64,000 nucleotides of DNA from Oceanibacterium hippocampi (GCF_900172325.1 NZ_FWFR01000001.1:124001-188000); one strand, 5' to 3'; numbered from the stretch's first letter, positions 27,487 to 37,207 are shown. Notes: a model not told the origin generated them from the letters alone. Program-made: numbers and translations.

Positions 27487-28965
27487 TCAGTACTCGTTGA
27501 TGCGGTCGAGCGGAAAGATCGGCCGGCGCACGTTCTCGTACTCGAGCAGGCTGTTGTCCGAGGTCGTCACGCCCTTGCCGTCCAGCGTCATGGTGTGGCG
27601 GGCGATCGGCGCAAAGCCGGCGCGATAATGGATGCGCGATTTCAGCAGCAGATACCGCTTGTGCTCGGGCTGGATACCGACCGAGGTGAAGACGCCGATA
27701 TCCCAGGGTTCGTGATGACGGGAAACGATGACGATCTGCATCTTGCCGGTGTCGAGCACGGCGGTCGGCCCCATCATCACCTTGACGCCGGTGTACATCG
27801 GTCCGTGCACGACCCATTCGCCGTCGGTCAGAACCTTGACCTTGCCGGTCACCTCGAGCGGCGCACCGGTCTCGTCGATACTCGGCATGTCGGAGCGCCC
27901 GCCGAGCCGCAGGGTCACCGTGGCGCCGACGCCGGCGGCCTGCATTTCGCGCACCGCTTCCGGGTCCCAGACGGCCGCGACGGCGACATCCTCGAGACCC
28001 TGTCGCAACACTTCGGCGATCGCGGTCATGACGTCCTGGGTCGCGCCGGAACCGCAATTGTCGGCATGATCGAGCAGAATGACGGGGCCGTCGGTGATTG
28101 TCTTTGCCTCGGCGACGGCCTCCTCCAGCGGCGTATGCTCGTAGATGAAATCCTCGCGAAGCTCCCAGATCCGCGCCAGGATCCGGTCACGGACCCGGTC
28201 GGCGAGGGCCTTGTCGCCGTCGGTGACGATGATGACCGAACTGCCCGCATCGGGCATGTCGGCGAGCGCGAAGCCGCCGAAGCAGGTGGCGGCGAGCACG
28301 CCCGGCTCGGTTTCCGCATCCCGGCACATGGCAATGATCGACTTCATCGGCTCGTCATCGGTGCCCTGGCGCAGCGTCTGCGACAGCAGCGGCACGTTGC
28401 CCCATGACATCACCGGCCGGCATTCGCCGTTCATGGAACCGATGACGATCTCGGCGATCTGTTTTCCGACCTCGTACATGTCGGTATGGGGGTAGGTCTT
28501 GTAGCCGATCAACGCCGTGCAGTTCTCGACCATGCGGGCGGTCAGGTTGCAATGCAGGTCGAGGGTGACGGCGATCGGCAGGTCCGGATCGATGGCGCGG
28601 ATACGCTCCAGCAGCGTGCCCTCACCGTCCGACGTCGAGCGCGCGACCATCGCCCCGTGCAGGTCGAGGAGAGCGAGGTCGCATCCGGACCGGACCGCAT
28701 CGAGGATCGGCGCCGACAGGCGCTCGTAGGTGTCCGCCTCGACCGGCCCGGACGGCATCGCTTCCGCCGCGATCGGGGTCACGATCTCCGCCCCCATCTT
28801 CTCGGCAAGCTCGATATAGGCACCGGTCGGCATGCCGGTCCCGCGATAGGCGTCAAGCACCGCCGTCCCCTCGTGGCGGCCCCATTCGCCGAACCGCGCC
28901 CAATCCGTCCTGACCGGCGAGAAGGTGTTGGTTTCGTGCTTCATCATCGCGATCAGGACGCGCAT
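27487..28965 (-). CDS. M81 family metallopeptidase (MlrC-like)
   Basis: Zinc-dependent hydrolase of 492 aa related to microcystinase MlrC. The N-terminal domain has HETNTFSP, the candidate metal ligands in LLDLHGAM and TLDLHCNLT, and the YPHTDMYE segment. The C-terminal MlrC_C domain includes LLDHADNCGSGA and HGPMYTGV. Despite the name, most homologues occur in bacteria unrelated to microcystin breakdown and their natural substrates are unknown. First gene of an operon with the TTC38-like protein. Confidence 0.92.
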   Translation of the reverse strand: MRVLIAMMKHETNTFSPVRTDWARFGEWGRHEGTAVLDAYRGTGMPTGAYIELAEKMGAEIVTPIAAEAMPSGPVEADTYERLSAPILDAVRSGCDLALLDLHGAMVARSTSDGEGTLLERIRAIDPDLPIAVTLDLHCNLTARMVENCTALIGYKTYPHTDMYEVGKQIAEIVIGSMNGECRPVMSWGNVPLLSQTLRQGTDDEPMKSIIAMCRDAETEPGVLAATCFGGFALADMPDAGSSVIIVTDGDKALADRVRDRILARIWELREDFIYEHTPLEEAVAEAKTITDGPVILLDHADNCGSGATQDVMTAIAEVLRQGLEDVAVAAVWDPEAVREMQAAGVGATVTLRLGGRSDMPSIDETGAPLEVTGKVKVLTDGEWVVHGPMYTGVKVMMGPTAVLDTGKMQIVIVSRHHEPWDIGVFTSVGIQPEHKRYLLLKSRIHYRAGFAPIARHTMTLDGKGVTTSDNSLLEYENVRRPIFPLDRINEY

Positions 28966-29058
28966 CGACGGTCTCCATGCCTACTGTTTCGTGAAACTCC
29001 CGGAAATCTAGCAGCGGGAACGCGCGAACCCAAGCGAAGCCGACATGCTTCGGAAACG

Positions 29059-29089
29059 AAAAAAGGGCCCGGCGATCGCCGGGCCCTTT
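29059..29089 (-). terminator. Rho-independent terminator of the Bax-inhibitor gene
   Basis: A 28-bp perfect palindrome (29062-29089; core GGGCCCGGCGATCGCCGGGC) is flanked by six A on the plus strand at 29059-29064, giving a U-tract for leftward transcription. It lies 42 bp past the stop of the gene at 29131-29850. This is the clearest intrinsic terminator in the window. Confidence 0.92.
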
Positions 29090-29130
29090 CCTGTCATTGA
29101 ACCGGGTGGGTTCGGCCGGAGGCCGCCCGG

Positions 29131-29850
29131 TTACTCGCGATTGCCGAACAGATGCATCAGCATGATGAACAGGTTGTAGAAGTTCAGGTAGAGCGAAAGC
29201 GCGCCCATGATCGCCGACTTCTGCAGGATTTCGTCGCTGTGCCCGTGATAATACTGCGACTTGATGCGCTGCGTGTCATAGGCGGTGAGGCCGGTGAAGA
29301 TCAGCACGCCAAGCACCGAGACGACGAACTGCAACATGCTCGAGGCGAGGAAGATGTTCACCACCGAGGCGATGACGATGCCGATCAGCCCCATGATCAG
29401 GAAGCTGCCCATGCCGGACAGGTCCCGCTTCGTGGTATAGCCGAACAGGCTCATCGCGCCGAAGGTGCCGGCGGTGATGAAGAACACCCGGGTGATGCTC
29501 TCGGCCGTATAGACAGCGAAGACCATCGCCAGCGACAGGCCCATCAGGGCGACGAACACCCAGTAGAGCGCCTGCAGGGTCGTCGTGCCGAAGCGATTCA
29601 CGCCGAAGCTCATCGCGAAGATGATGGCGATCGGCGCGAGCATCGCGACCATGCCGAGGCCACTGCCGAAAATTGCCTGCATGAGGCTCGGCGACGACGC
29701 GACATAGGCCGCGATCGCGCCCGAAAGCGCGAGTCCCGAACCCATGTAGTTGTAGACCCGCAGCATGTAGGAGCGCAGGCCTTCGTCCATGCGGGCGGAT
29801 TCGCCTGCGCGGGAGGCGACTTGCGCCCTAGTCTGATACTGAGTTGCCAT
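29131..29850 (-). CDS. Bax inhibitor-1/YccA family membrane protein
   Basis: Inner-membrane protein of 239 aa with seven hydrophobic segments. The family signature region LIFTGLTAYDTQRIKSQY lies near the C-terminus. A cytosolic N-terminus of about 30 residues precedes the first helix. Members act as pH-sensitive Ca2+ leak channels or modulators of membrane proteases. The gene is monocistronic with its own promoter and a strong terminator. Confidence 0.93.
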   Translation of the reverse strand: MATQYQTRAQVASRAGESARMDEGLRSYMLRVYNYMGSGLALSGAIAAYVASSPSLMQAIFGSGLGMVAMLAPIAIIFAMSFGVNRFGTTTLQALYWVFVALMGLSLAMVFAVYTAESITRVFFITAGTFGAMSLFGYTTKRDLSGMGSFLIMGLIGIVIASVVNIFLASSMLQFVVSVLGVLIFTGLTAYDTQRIKSQYYHGHSDEILQKSAIMGALSLYLNFYNLFIMLMHLFGNRE

Positions 29851-29892
29851 CGTGTTTGTCTCCGACCGCGGTGGCTGAAAAACGTGATCCTG

Positions 29893-29920
29893 ATATTGTC
29901 GGAAAGTGAATAAAAATCAA
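29893..29920 (-). promoter_or_regulatory. Candidate promoter of the Bax-inhibitor gene
   Basis: On the minus strand TTGATT (29920-29915) and CAATAT (29898-29893) are 16 bp apart in an AT-rich patch, about 43 bp upstream of the start codon at 29850. Confidence 0.45.
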
Positions 29921-29961
29921 GGCTTCCCGGGTAACGTTCGACGAATATGCCGGACAGCGGC

Positions 29962-32505
29962 TCAGGCGTTGCGCAGCATTGGCGCCGGGCGGACCGCGAG
30001 CACCCGCCAGGTGCCGGCCAAACCGAGCAGGACGGTGACCGCCAGCCCGATCAGCGCGGTCCCGACCAGCGTCCAGGGCAGGGCAAACCATTCGGCGCCC
30101 ATCAGTTCGGTCACCACGCCGTAGGCCGCGGCCCAGCCGATCGCACCGGCGACCACCGCGGTAGCGAGCCCGAGAAGGGCATATTCAGTGAGATATGTCC
30201 TCATGATCTGGCGCCGCTCGGCGCCGAGCACCTTGAGGATCACCGATTCGTAGACCCGCCGCCGATAGCCCGCCGCCATCGCTCCGGCGAGCACAAGCGC
30301 CCCGGCCAGCAAGGTAACCGCCGCGGTGGCGCGGACCGCCGCGGCGATATTGTCGAGCAGGTCGTTGACCATGCCGAGCGCTTCCTTCATGCGGATCACC
30401 GTAACGTTGGGAAAGCGGTTGGTAATCTCGCGGAACAGCGCCGCTTCGGCCTCGCCATGCGCCTGGGCCGTGGCGATGAAGCTGTGCGGCGCCGCGCGCA
30501 GGGCGGACGGATTGAAGACCATCACGAAATTGATGCCAAGCGTGGTCCATTCGATGCGCCGTAGATTGGCGATCTCGGCGGTCAGTTCGCGGCCGAGAAC
30601 GTTGACGGTCACCGTGTCGCCAATCTCGAGCCCGAGCGCGGCAGCTATCTCCTCGTCCATGGACACCAGCGGCGGCCCCTGGTAGTCGGCGGGCCACCAC
30701 TGCCCGGCGACGAGCTGGCTGTTCTCCGGCGGCGTCTCGGCATAGGTGAGACCGCGATCGCCGCGCAGCACCCAGGCGGCATCCGGATCGACGGTCATCT
30801 CGGCCGTGGACTGGCCCTTGATCCGCACCAGCCGGCCGCGCAGGGACGGCACGCTCTGGAAATCCTCGACGCCCGACACGGCACGGGCGACGGTCTCGAC
30901 ATCGGCGATCTGGTCGGGCTGGATGTCGATGAAGAAGAAGGCGGGCGCCTCTTCCGGCAGCCGTTCGCTGACCTGACGCGACAGGTTGCCCTCGATCAGT
31001 GCCACGGCAACGAGCAGGCTGAGCCCGAGCCCGAGCGAGAGCACGATACTGCCGGTTTGCGCCCCCGGGCGATGCAGGTTGGCGATCGCCAGCCGGATGG
31101 CCGCACTCCGGGGCGTCGGGGCATGCCTTGCCAGCCAGACGATACCGCGCGCGATCAGCAGGAAGGCGGCGAAGCTCGCGGCCGTCCCGGCGACGAACCA
31201 GATCGCCAGCCGGCGATCGTCCGAGAAGCCGATCGCGAGCGCGACGACGACGGCGAGTGACGCGGCCATCATCAGCAGGTAACCGGGGCGCGGCAGCCCC
31301 CGCGACGGACTGACGATCGAGCGGAACAGGCCGGCGGCCGGGACCTCGCGGGCGAGCGCCAGCGGCCAGACCGCGAAGATGAAGGCAGTCAGCCCGCCAT
31401 AGGCGGCAGCAAGCAGCAGCGGTTTCGGATAGAAACCGGCGACGATCGGGACGGGCAGCAGGTCCGCGACCGCACGCGCCAGCAGGACTGGCACCAAGCC
31501 ACCGAGGACCAGACCGATCGCCGTGCCGAGCGCGCCGAGCGCCAGGATCTGCACCAGGTAGATGCGAAAGATCAGCGCGCCGGGTGCGCCAAGACACTTC
31601 AGCATCGCGATGGTCGCGATCTTGCCGTCCATGTAGCTCTTGACGGCGTTGCCGACGCCGACGCCGCCGACGATCAGCGCCGAGAGACCGACCAGGGTGA
31701 GGAAGACGCCGAGCCGGTCGATGAAGCCCTTGAGCCCGGGCGCCCCGTTGCTACGGTCGCGAATCCGCCAGCCGGCATCGGGAAACTGCGCCTTCAGCGC
31801 CGAGACGAAAGAGGAAATGGCGACACCTGACGGCAACGCCAGCCGGTAGTGATAGCGGATCATGCTGCCGGTCTGCACTAGCCCGGTCGCAGCGAGGCTG
31901 TCCCGGGAGACAAGGACGCGCGGGCCAAGGCCAAGGCCCTCGCCCGCCTTGTCCGGTTCGGCTGCAATCGTGCCGCGGATCTCGAAACTTTCCTCGCCGA
32001 TTGCCAGGCGATCGCCGACCCGGACGCCCAGCCGATCGAGAAGCAGCGACTCGACGACCGCGCCGGGCGCGCCGTCCCCCATCGCGAACGCGGCGTCGGT
32101 ATCCTGTGCCGGGGTCAGGGAGAGCTGGCCGTAGAGCGGGTAGACGCTGTCGACGGCCTTGAGCTCGACCAGCGTCCGCGTGCCCGTTTCCGAGCCGGCC
32201 ATTGCCCGCATCGTGACGCTCTCGGAAACCCGGCCGCGTTCCGCGAGCCAGTCGAGCTGCTCGGCCGTCGCCTCCCTGTGAGTCAGCCTGAGCGAGACGT
32301 CGCCGCCCAGGATCGCCTGGCCGTCCCGGGCCATGCCGGCGACGATCGCCGTCGAGAACGAGCCGACACCGGCGATTGCCGTGACGCCAAGGGCGAGGCA
32401 GGCGAGGAAGACCCGGAAATGGCGGAGCGTGCCGCGCAGGTCGCGCCGGGCGAAGCGGATCGCAAGCGCCAGTCCGGCGCCGCCCCCCGCGCCGTGGTTA
32501 GTCAC
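29962..32505 (-). CDS. ybbP: FtsX-family ABC transporter permease (YbbP-like)
   Basis: Large inner-membrane protein of about 847 aa with ten hydrophobic helices arranged as two FtsX-type modules separated by big periplasmic domains, plus an N-terminal helix (VFLACLALGVTAIAGVGSF). This size and order match YbbP. GTG 32505 overlaps the stop of the ybbA-like gene (GTGACTAA), so translation is coupled; an ATG at 32535 in the same frame would add 10 residues. Together with YbbA it would form a mechanotransmission-type exporter or lipoprotein/envelope remodeler. The adjacent divergent esterase gene is the same arrangement as ybbAP-tesA in E. coli. Confidence 0.92.
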   Translation of the reverse strand: MTNHGAGGGAGLALAIRFARRDLRGTLRHFRVFLACLALGVTAIAGVGSFSTAIVAGMARDGQAILGGDVSLRLTHREATAEQLDWLAERGRVSESVTMRAMAGSETGTRTLVELKAVDSVYPLYGQLSLTPAQDTDAAFAMGDGAPGAVVESLLLDRLGVRVGDRLAIGEESFEIRGTIAAEPDKAGEGLGLGPRVLVSRDSLAATGLVQTGSMIRYHYRLALPSGVAISSFVSALKAQFPDAGWRIRDRSNGAPGLKGFIDRLGVFLTLVGLSALIVGGVGVGNAVKSYMDGKIATIAMLKCLGAPGALIFRIYLVQILALGALGTAIGLVLGGLVPVLLARAVADLLPVPIVAGFYPKPLLLAAAYGGLTAFIFAVWPLALAREVPAAGLFRSIVSPSRGLPRPGYLLMMAASLAVVVALAIGFSDDRRLAIWFVAGTAASFAAFLLIARGIVWLARHAPTPRSAAIRLAIANLHRPGAQTGSIVLSLGLGLSLLVAVALIEGNLSRQVSERLPEEAPAFFFIDIQPDQIADVETVARAVSGVEDFQSVPSLRGRLVRIKGQSTAEMTVDPDAAWVLRGDRGLTYAETPPENSQLVAGQWWPADYQGPPLVSMDEEIAAALGLEIGDTVTVNVLGRELTAEIANLRRIEWTTLGINFVMVFNPSALRAAPHSFIATAQAHGEAEAALFREITNRFPNVTVIRMKEALGMVNDLLDNIAAAVRATAAVTLLAGALVLAGAMAAGYRRRVYESVILKVLGAERRQIMRTYLTEYALLGLATAVVAGAIGWAAAYGVVTELMGAEWFALPWTLVGTALIGLAVTVLLGLAGTWRVLAVRPAPMLRNA

Positions 32506-33250
32506 CGGCGGCAGCCTCGACCACGACGCCGGCATCGTAGCCGTCGTCTACGATCCGACCGTCCTCGATCCGGACGCAGCGGTCGCATTCCGCGGCGAGC
32601 ACCGGATCGTGAGTTATCAGCAGCATGGCGCCGCCGCTCGCCCGATGCAGGTCGAACATCGCGTCGATGATCGCCCGGCCGGTCTTGCCGTCGAGATTGC
32701 CGGTCGGCTCGTCGGCGAGCAGGATCCGGGGCGATCCGGCGACCGCCCGGGCAAGCGCCACGCGCTGCTGCTCGCCACCCGAAAGCTGCGAGGGATAGTG
32801 GCTCAGCCTGTGGCCGAGCCCGACCTGGGCAAGTTTCTCCGCGGCCAGGTCGAAGGCGTCGCGACGGCCCGCGAGTTCGAGAGGCACAGCGACATTCTCG
32901 AGCGCCGTCATCGTCGGCACGAGGTGAAAGGCCTGGAAGACGATGCCCACGTTGTCGCGCCGGTAGCGCGCCAGCCAGTCCTCGTCACGGCCGACAAGAT
33001 CCTGCCCGGCGACCGTGACCTCGCCCGAACTGGCCGCCTCGAGGCCTGCGATCACCGCCAGCATCGTCGACTTTCCGGAGCCCGAGGGGCCGACCAGACC
33101 GACCGCCTCGCCCGCCCCGACGTCGAGGTCGATTCCACGAAGGATGTTGACGGGCCCGGCTGCGCTCATAAGTGTGAGATGGACATCGCCGAGATGGATG
33201 ATGGACTGGCCGGACACGGAACCTGCGATGCGATTGGACGGAAAATTCAT
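32498..33250 (-). CDS. ybbA: ABC transporter ATPase (YbbA/LolD-like)
   Basis: Cytoplasmic ATPase of about 250 aa. Walker A is GPSGSGKST, the Q-loop is FQAFHLVPTMTALENV, the signature is LSGGEQQRVALARA and Walker B is LLADEPTGNLD, which is the LolD/MacB/YbbA type. It drives the following FtsX-type permease. ATG 33250 shares two bases with the ATG of the divergent tesA. GTG 33217, with AGG upstream, is a credible alternative that separates the two genes; both give a full ATPase domain. Confidence 0.93.
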   Translation of the reverse strand: MNFPSNRIAGSVSGQSIIHLGDVHLTLMSAAGPVNILRGIDLDVGAGEAVGLVGPSGSGKSTMLAVIAGLEAASSGEVTVAGQDLVGRDEDWLARYRRDNVGIVFQAFHLVPTMTALENVAVPLELAGRRDAFDLAAEKLAQVGLGHRLSHYPSQLSGGEQQRVALARAVAGSPRILLADEPTGNLDGKTGRAIIDAMFDLHRASGGAMLLITHDPVLAAECDRCVRIEDGRIVDDGYDAGVVVEAAAGD

Positions 33251-33911
33251 GTCTCGATATGGCGTCGCTCGGCGACTTTTCAACGCGGGGCCGCTGCTGG
33301 CGGCACTGATCTGGGTCTGGACGGCCGCGCCGGCGGCGGCGGAAGCCACGGCCGACGACGGCGTCCGCCTGCTGGCGCTCGGCGACAGCCTGACCGCGGG
33401 TTACGGTCTGCCGGCGGACAAGGCGTTCACGACGCAGCTCGAACGCGCCCTGAAGGCGCGCGGCCTGGCCATCGAGGTCATCGATGCCGGGGTCTCCGGC
33501 GACACCAGCGCCGGCGGCAAGGCGCGGCTCGACTGGGCGCTTGCCGACAATCCCGGATACGCGCTGGTCGAGCTCGGCGCGAACGACGCCCTGCGCGGGA
33601 TCGACCCCGCCGACACCCGGGCCAACCTGGACGCCATCATCGGCAGCCTGAAGGCGCGCGGCGTGCGGGTGCTGCTCGCCGGCATGCTGGCGCCGCCCAA
33701 CATGGGCCGCGCCTATGGCGAGGAATTCAACGCGATCTTTCCGGCGCTCGCGCAGAAACACGATGTGCCGCTCTATCCGTTCTTCCTGGACGGCGTCGCC
33801 GCCGATCCGGCCCTCAACCAGGATGACGGCATCCATCCGAACGGCGCCGGGGTCGCCATCATCGTCGACCGCCTCGCCCCCTATATCGAGCGGCTGGTCA
33901 ACGGCGACTGA
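33249..33911 (+). CDS. tesA: Arylesterase / lysophospholipase, TesA type
   Basis: Periplasmic SGNH-hydrolase of 220 aa. A signal peptide (LLAALIWVWTAAPAAA) is followed by block I with the serine nucleophile (LGDSLTAGYGLP), block III (ELGANDALRG) and block V with the Asp/His pair (DDGIHPNGAG). TesA homologues hydrolyse thioesters, aryl esters and lysophospholipids. GGACGG is upstream of the ATG. Divergent from ybbA with no intergenic space if both ATGs are used. Confidence 0.95.
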   Translation: MSRYGVARRLFNAGPLLAALIWVWTAAPAAAEATADDGVRLLALGDSLTAGYGLPADKAFTTQLERALKARGLAIEVIDAGVSGDTSAGGKARLDWALADNPGYALVELGANDALRGIDPADTRANLDAIIGSLKARGVRVLLAGMLAPPNMGRAYGEEFNAIFPALAQKHDVPLYPFFLDGVAADPALNQDDGIHPNGAGVAIIVDRLAPYIERLVNGD

Positions 33912-33980
33912 CCAACGGCATCGCGCCATCGCGCGGCGAAGCCGGACCGCCGACCTTCCCCTGTTCCCGTGGAGCCTTTC

Positions 33981-35021
33981 ATGCACTATCGACCGCTCGG
34001 CCGCACCGGCCTCGACGTCAGCGTCATCTGCCTCGGCACCATGACCTGGGGCGAGCAGAACAGCGAGGCCGACGCCCACCGGCAACTCGACTTCGCAGTC
34101 GACCGGGGCGTCACCTTCATCGACACGGCCGAAACCTACCCGATCCCGCCCGTGGCCGGGACCAGCGGCCGCACGGAAGCCTACATCGGGAGCTGGCTGA
34201 AGGGCCGGCCGGATCGTGACCGGCTGATCATCGCGAGCAAGGTGGTCGGGCGATCGGATCGCGCCTATTTCGGACGGGGTGCGGAAACCCGGCTCGATGC
34301 CGCCAACATCCGTGCCGCGATCGACGGCAGCCTGAAGCGCCTGCAAACGGACCTTATCGACCTCTACCAGCTCCACTGGCCGGACCGGCGCACCAACTTC
34401 TTCGGCCAGCTCGGCTATCGCCACGACCCGGACGACGACGCCATCCCGCTGGAGGATACGCTTCGCGCGCTCGACGATGCCGTCCGTGCCGGCAAGATCC
34501 GCCATGTCGGGGTTTCCAACGAGACCCCCTGGGGCGTCATGCGGTTCGTCCAGCTGGCAGAGAGCCTCGGACTTCCGCGCATTGCCTCGATCCAGAATCC
34601 CTACAGCCTGCTCAACCGCAGCTTCGAGGTCGGGCTCGCCGAAGTGGCGATCCGCGAGGATGTCGGCCTGCTCGCCTATTCGCCGATGGCGATGGGCGCG
34701 CTGTCGGGCAAGTATCTGGACGGCAAGGCGCCGGCCGGCGCGCGCTTTTCACTGTTCGACCGCTTCGTCCGCTACACCACGCCGCTCGCGCACGAAATCA
34801 CGGCAAAGTATGTCGCGCTTGCCCGCAAGCATGGCCTCGACCCGGCGCAGATGGCGCTCGCCTACGTCAATTCCAGGCCTTTCGTCACCGCGACCATCAT
34901 CGGGGCGACCCGTATGGAACAGTTGGAGGCGGATATCGCGAGCATCGATCTCGCGCTTGACGACGATATCGTCAGGGGGATCGAGGCGATCCACGAAGCG
35001 CGGCCGAATCCCTGCCCCTGA
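33981..35021 (+). CDS. Aldo/keto reductase (Tas-like)
   Basis: NADP(H)-dependent oxidoreductase of 346 aa with a TIM barrel. The catalytic tetrad region is visible: DTAETYP (Asp and Tyr), KVVG (Lys) and LHWPD (His). The length and the long GYRHDPDDDAIPLEDTLRALD segment match the Tas subgroup. I chose ATG 33981 after GTGGAG; GTG 33969 is in frame. The carbonyl substrate is unknown. Followed after 21 bp by thpR, probably co-transcribed. Confidence 0.92.
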   Translation: MHYRPLGRTGLDVSVICLGTMTWGEQNSEADAHRQLDFAVDRGVTFIDTAETYPIPPVAGTSGRTEAYIGSWLKGRPDRDRLIIASKVVGRSDRAYFGRGAETRLDAANIRAAIDGSLKRLQTDLIDLYQLHWPDRRTNFFGQLGYRHDPDDDAIPLEDTLRALDDAVRAGKIRHVGVSNETPWGVMRFVQLAESLGLPRIASIQNPYSLLNRSFEVGLAEVAIREDVGLLAYSPMAMGALSGKYLDGKAPAGARFSLFDRFVRYTTPLAHEITAKYVALARKHGLDPAQMALAYVNSRPFVTATIIGATRMEQLEADIASIDLALDDDIVRGIEAIHEARPNPCP

Positions 35022-35042
35022 GCGCGGGCACGGAGCACCCAC

Positions 35043-35591
35043 ATGGACCGGCTGTTCGTCGCCCTTCCCCTGCCCGAGACCGTCGCGGACGCCTGCGTAC
35101 GCCTCTCCACCGGCCTTCAGGGCGCAAGCTGGATGCGGCCGGGCAACCATCACCTGACGCTCCGCTTCATCGGCGAGGTCGATGGCGCGACGGCCCGCAA
35201 CGTCGCGGATGCGCTGGCCGACGTCAACGCGGCGCCGTTCACGCTCGCACTGCGGGATATCGGCGTTTTCGGCGAGCGGCGAAAGGCGCGCGTGCTCTGG
35301 GCCGGCGTCACGGACTCCCCGCCGCTTCTTGCCTTGCAGGCGCGGATCGAGCGGGTCCTGGTCCAGCTCGGGCTAGAGCCCGAACGACGTAAGTACGCGC
35401 CCCACGTGACGCTTGCCCGGCTCAAGGCACCGGCGCCCGCCAGGCTGGTCCGTTACCTGGAGGATCACGCGGGTTTCATGACGACGGCCTGGACCGTCGA
35501 CTGCTTCCAGCTCTATTCGAGCTTCCTCGCCCATGAAGGGGCGATCCACCGGGTCGAGGCGGAGTATCCGCTCGATCTGCGGGTCCGCTGA
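35043..35591 (+). CDS. thpR: RNA 2',3'-cyclic phosphodiesterase
   Basis: 2H phosphoesterase superfamily protein of 182 aa, formerly called 2'-5' RNA ligase. The two catalytic HxTL motifs, NHHLTLRF (about residue 36) and PHVTLARL (about residue 121), are intact. It hydrolyses 2',3'-cyclic phosphate RNA ends and has reversible tRNA ligase activity in vitro. Its 3' end abuts the convergent zincin gene. Confidence 0.95.
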   Translation: MDRLFVALPLPETVADACVRLSTGLQGASWMRPGNHHLTLRFIGEVDGATARNVADALADVNAAPFTLALRDIGVFGERRKARVLWAGVTDSPPLLALQARIERVLVQLGLEPERRKYAPHVTLARLKAPAPARLVRYLEDHAGFMTTAWTVDCFQLYSSFLAHEGAIHRVEAEYPLDLRVR

Positions 35592-35598
35592 GCGGCGA

Positions 35599-35982
35599 TC
35601 AGTCCCGCGCCTCGATCGCCTCCATGTCCTCGTCGGACAGGCCAAAATGATGGCCGATCTCGTGGATCAGGACATGGCGGACGATGGCATCGAGCGGTTC
35701 GCCGGTTTCGCACCAGTAATCGAGCAGCGGACGGCGATAGAGAAAGACGAGATCGGGCTCGGCGCCGCTGTCGAACACGCTCTTGCGGTCGAGGCTGATG
35801 CCGCGATAGAGGCCGAGCAGGTCGAACTGGCTCTCGCAGCCCATTTCCTCCAGCGTCTCGTCGTCCGGAAAATCGACGACCTGGATCACCACGTTCCGGA
35901 CATGGCGGCGCAGCGCCTCCGGGATCGTTTCCCATGCCGCCGCCGCCATCGTCCTGATTTCCTCGCCGGTCGGTGACCGCAT
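35599..35982 (-). CDS. Zincin-like metallopeptidase family protein
   Basis: Small protein of 127 aa with the extended zinc-binding motif [14 protein letters not shown] near the C-terminus. The two histidines and the glutamate of HExxH are intact, and a further acidic residue follows. An N-terminal acidic helix-strand region precedes it ([14 protein letters not shown]). The family is the minimal zincin type common in alphaproteobacteria and actinobacteria, with no proven substrate. I chose ATG 35982 with GAGG upstream; ATG 35997 is in frame. Confidence 0.9.
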   Translation of the reverse strand: MRSPTGEEIRTMAAAAWETIPEALRRHVRNVVIQVVDFPDDETLEEMGCESQFDLLGLYRGISLDRKSVFDSGAEPDLVFLYRRPLLDYWCETGEPLDAIVRHVLIHEIGHHFGLSDEDMEAIEARD

Positions 35983-36114
35983 GCCGCAAGTCCTCATCAA
36001 TGCAGTTGTATCGCGACTCTAGGATTTCGGACTGGCCAGGCCAAGAGGGCGCGCTTGCGCCGGCGCGTCACGCCCGGCATCCTCGACGGCCAAATAACGG
36101 GAGGATCGGGTAAC

Positions 36115-36402
36115 ATGCCCAGACTGGCAGGCGCGGAACGCGCGGCGGCGCTCGACACGCTCGACGGCTGGCGCGAGGTGGACAGCCGGGACGCCATCGC
36201 CAAGCGGTTCCAGTTCAAGGACTTCAACGAGGCTTTCGGCTTCATGAGCCGGATCGCGATGAAGGCCGAGCGGATGGACCATCATCCGGAATGGTTCAAT
36301 GTCTACGGCACCGTCGAGATCACCCTCGCGAGCCATGACGTGGGCGGCGTCAGCGAGCGCGATATCGCGCTGGCCGCCTTCATCGACGCCCTCGGCCGCT
36401 GA
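36115..36402 (+). CDS. phhB: Pterin-4a-carbinolamine dehydratase
   Basis: Recycles the oxidised pterin cofactor of aromatic amino acid hydroxylases. The 95-aa protein has the conserved motif [19 protein letters not shown], which carries the catalytic histidines, and the ending [24 protein letters not shown] lies upstream of ATG 36115. No pterin-dependent hydroxylase gene is visible in this window. Confidence 0.95.
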   Translation: MPRLAGAERAAALDTLDGWREVDSRDAIAKRFQFKDFNEAFGFMSRIAMKAERMDHHPEWFNVYGTVEITLASHDVGGVSERDIALAAFIDALGR

Positions 36403-36445
36403 TCCGGCCCGCCACCGGCGAGCCGGACCGCAGCGGCAGGACGGC

Positions 36446-37207
36446 TTACTTCGGCGCCATGCGGATCGCGCCGTCGAGACGGATGGTCTCGCCGTTCAGC
36501 ATGTTGTTCTCGACGATATGCTTGGCCAGCGCGGCATATTCGGACGGCAGGCCGAGACGGCGCGGGAACGGCACGCTGGAACCGAGCGCCGCCTTCACGT
36601 CGTCCGGCAGCGCCTGCATCAGCGGCGTATCGAACAGGCCCGGCGCGATCGTGCAGACGCGGATGCCGAGGCTCGCGAGATCGCGGGCGATCGGCAACGT
36701 CATGCCGACGATGCCGCCCTTCGATGCGGAATAGGCGGCCTGGCCGATCTGGCCGTCATAGGCCGCCACGGAGGCGGTATTGATGCAGACCCCGCGCTCG
36801 CCGTCGTCCAGCGGATCGAGCGTCGACATCGCCTGCGACGCCCGGCGGATCGCGTTGAAGCCGCCGATCAGGTTCACCTCGATTACCTTGCGGAAGGAAT
36901 CGATCGGGTGCGGGCCGTTGCGGCCGACGGTCCGGATCGAGATCCCGATACCCGCGCAATTCACGAGAATGCGCGCGATGCCTTGCGCCGCGGCCGCCTT
37001 CTCGAAGGCGGCCTCGAGCTGATCGTCCTTGGTCACGTCGACCACGCAGGCCACGCCACCGATTTCCTTGGCCATCGCTTCGGCCGCGTCCTTGTTCAGG
37101 TCGAAGACTGCAACCTTCGCGCCAGCCTCGGCGAGTGCCCGTGCCGTCGCCCCACCGAGTCCCGACGCGCCGCCGGTAACAACCGCGGAAATTCCGGAAA
37201 TCTGCAT
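36446..37207 (-). CDS. Short-chain 3-hydroxyacyl-CoA dehydrogenase (HSD17B10-like)
   Basis: NAD(H)-dependent SDR of 253 aa. The cofactor motif is [16 protein letters not shown] is present as NCAGIG, and the catalytic YxxxK is YSASK. The long inserted loop ([14 protein letters not shown]) and the end [16 protein letters not shown] match type II 3-hydroxyacyl-CoA dehydrogenases. ATG 37207 has AGGAG 8 bases upstream; ATG 37213 is too close to it. Probably acts in branched-chain or fatty acid breakdown. Confidence 0.92.
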   Translation of the reverse strand: MQISGISAVVTGGASGLGGATARALAEAGAKVAVFDLNKDAAEAMAKEIGGVACVVDVTKDDQLEAAFEKAAAAQGIARILVNCAGIGISIRTVGRNGPHPIDSFRKVIEVNLIGGFNAIRRASQAMSTLDPLDDGERGVCINTASVAAYDGQIGQAAYSASKGGIVGMTLPIARDLASLGIRVCTIAPGLFDTPLMQALPDDVKAALGSSVPFPRRLGLPSEYAALAKHIVENNMLNGETIRLDGAIRMAPK

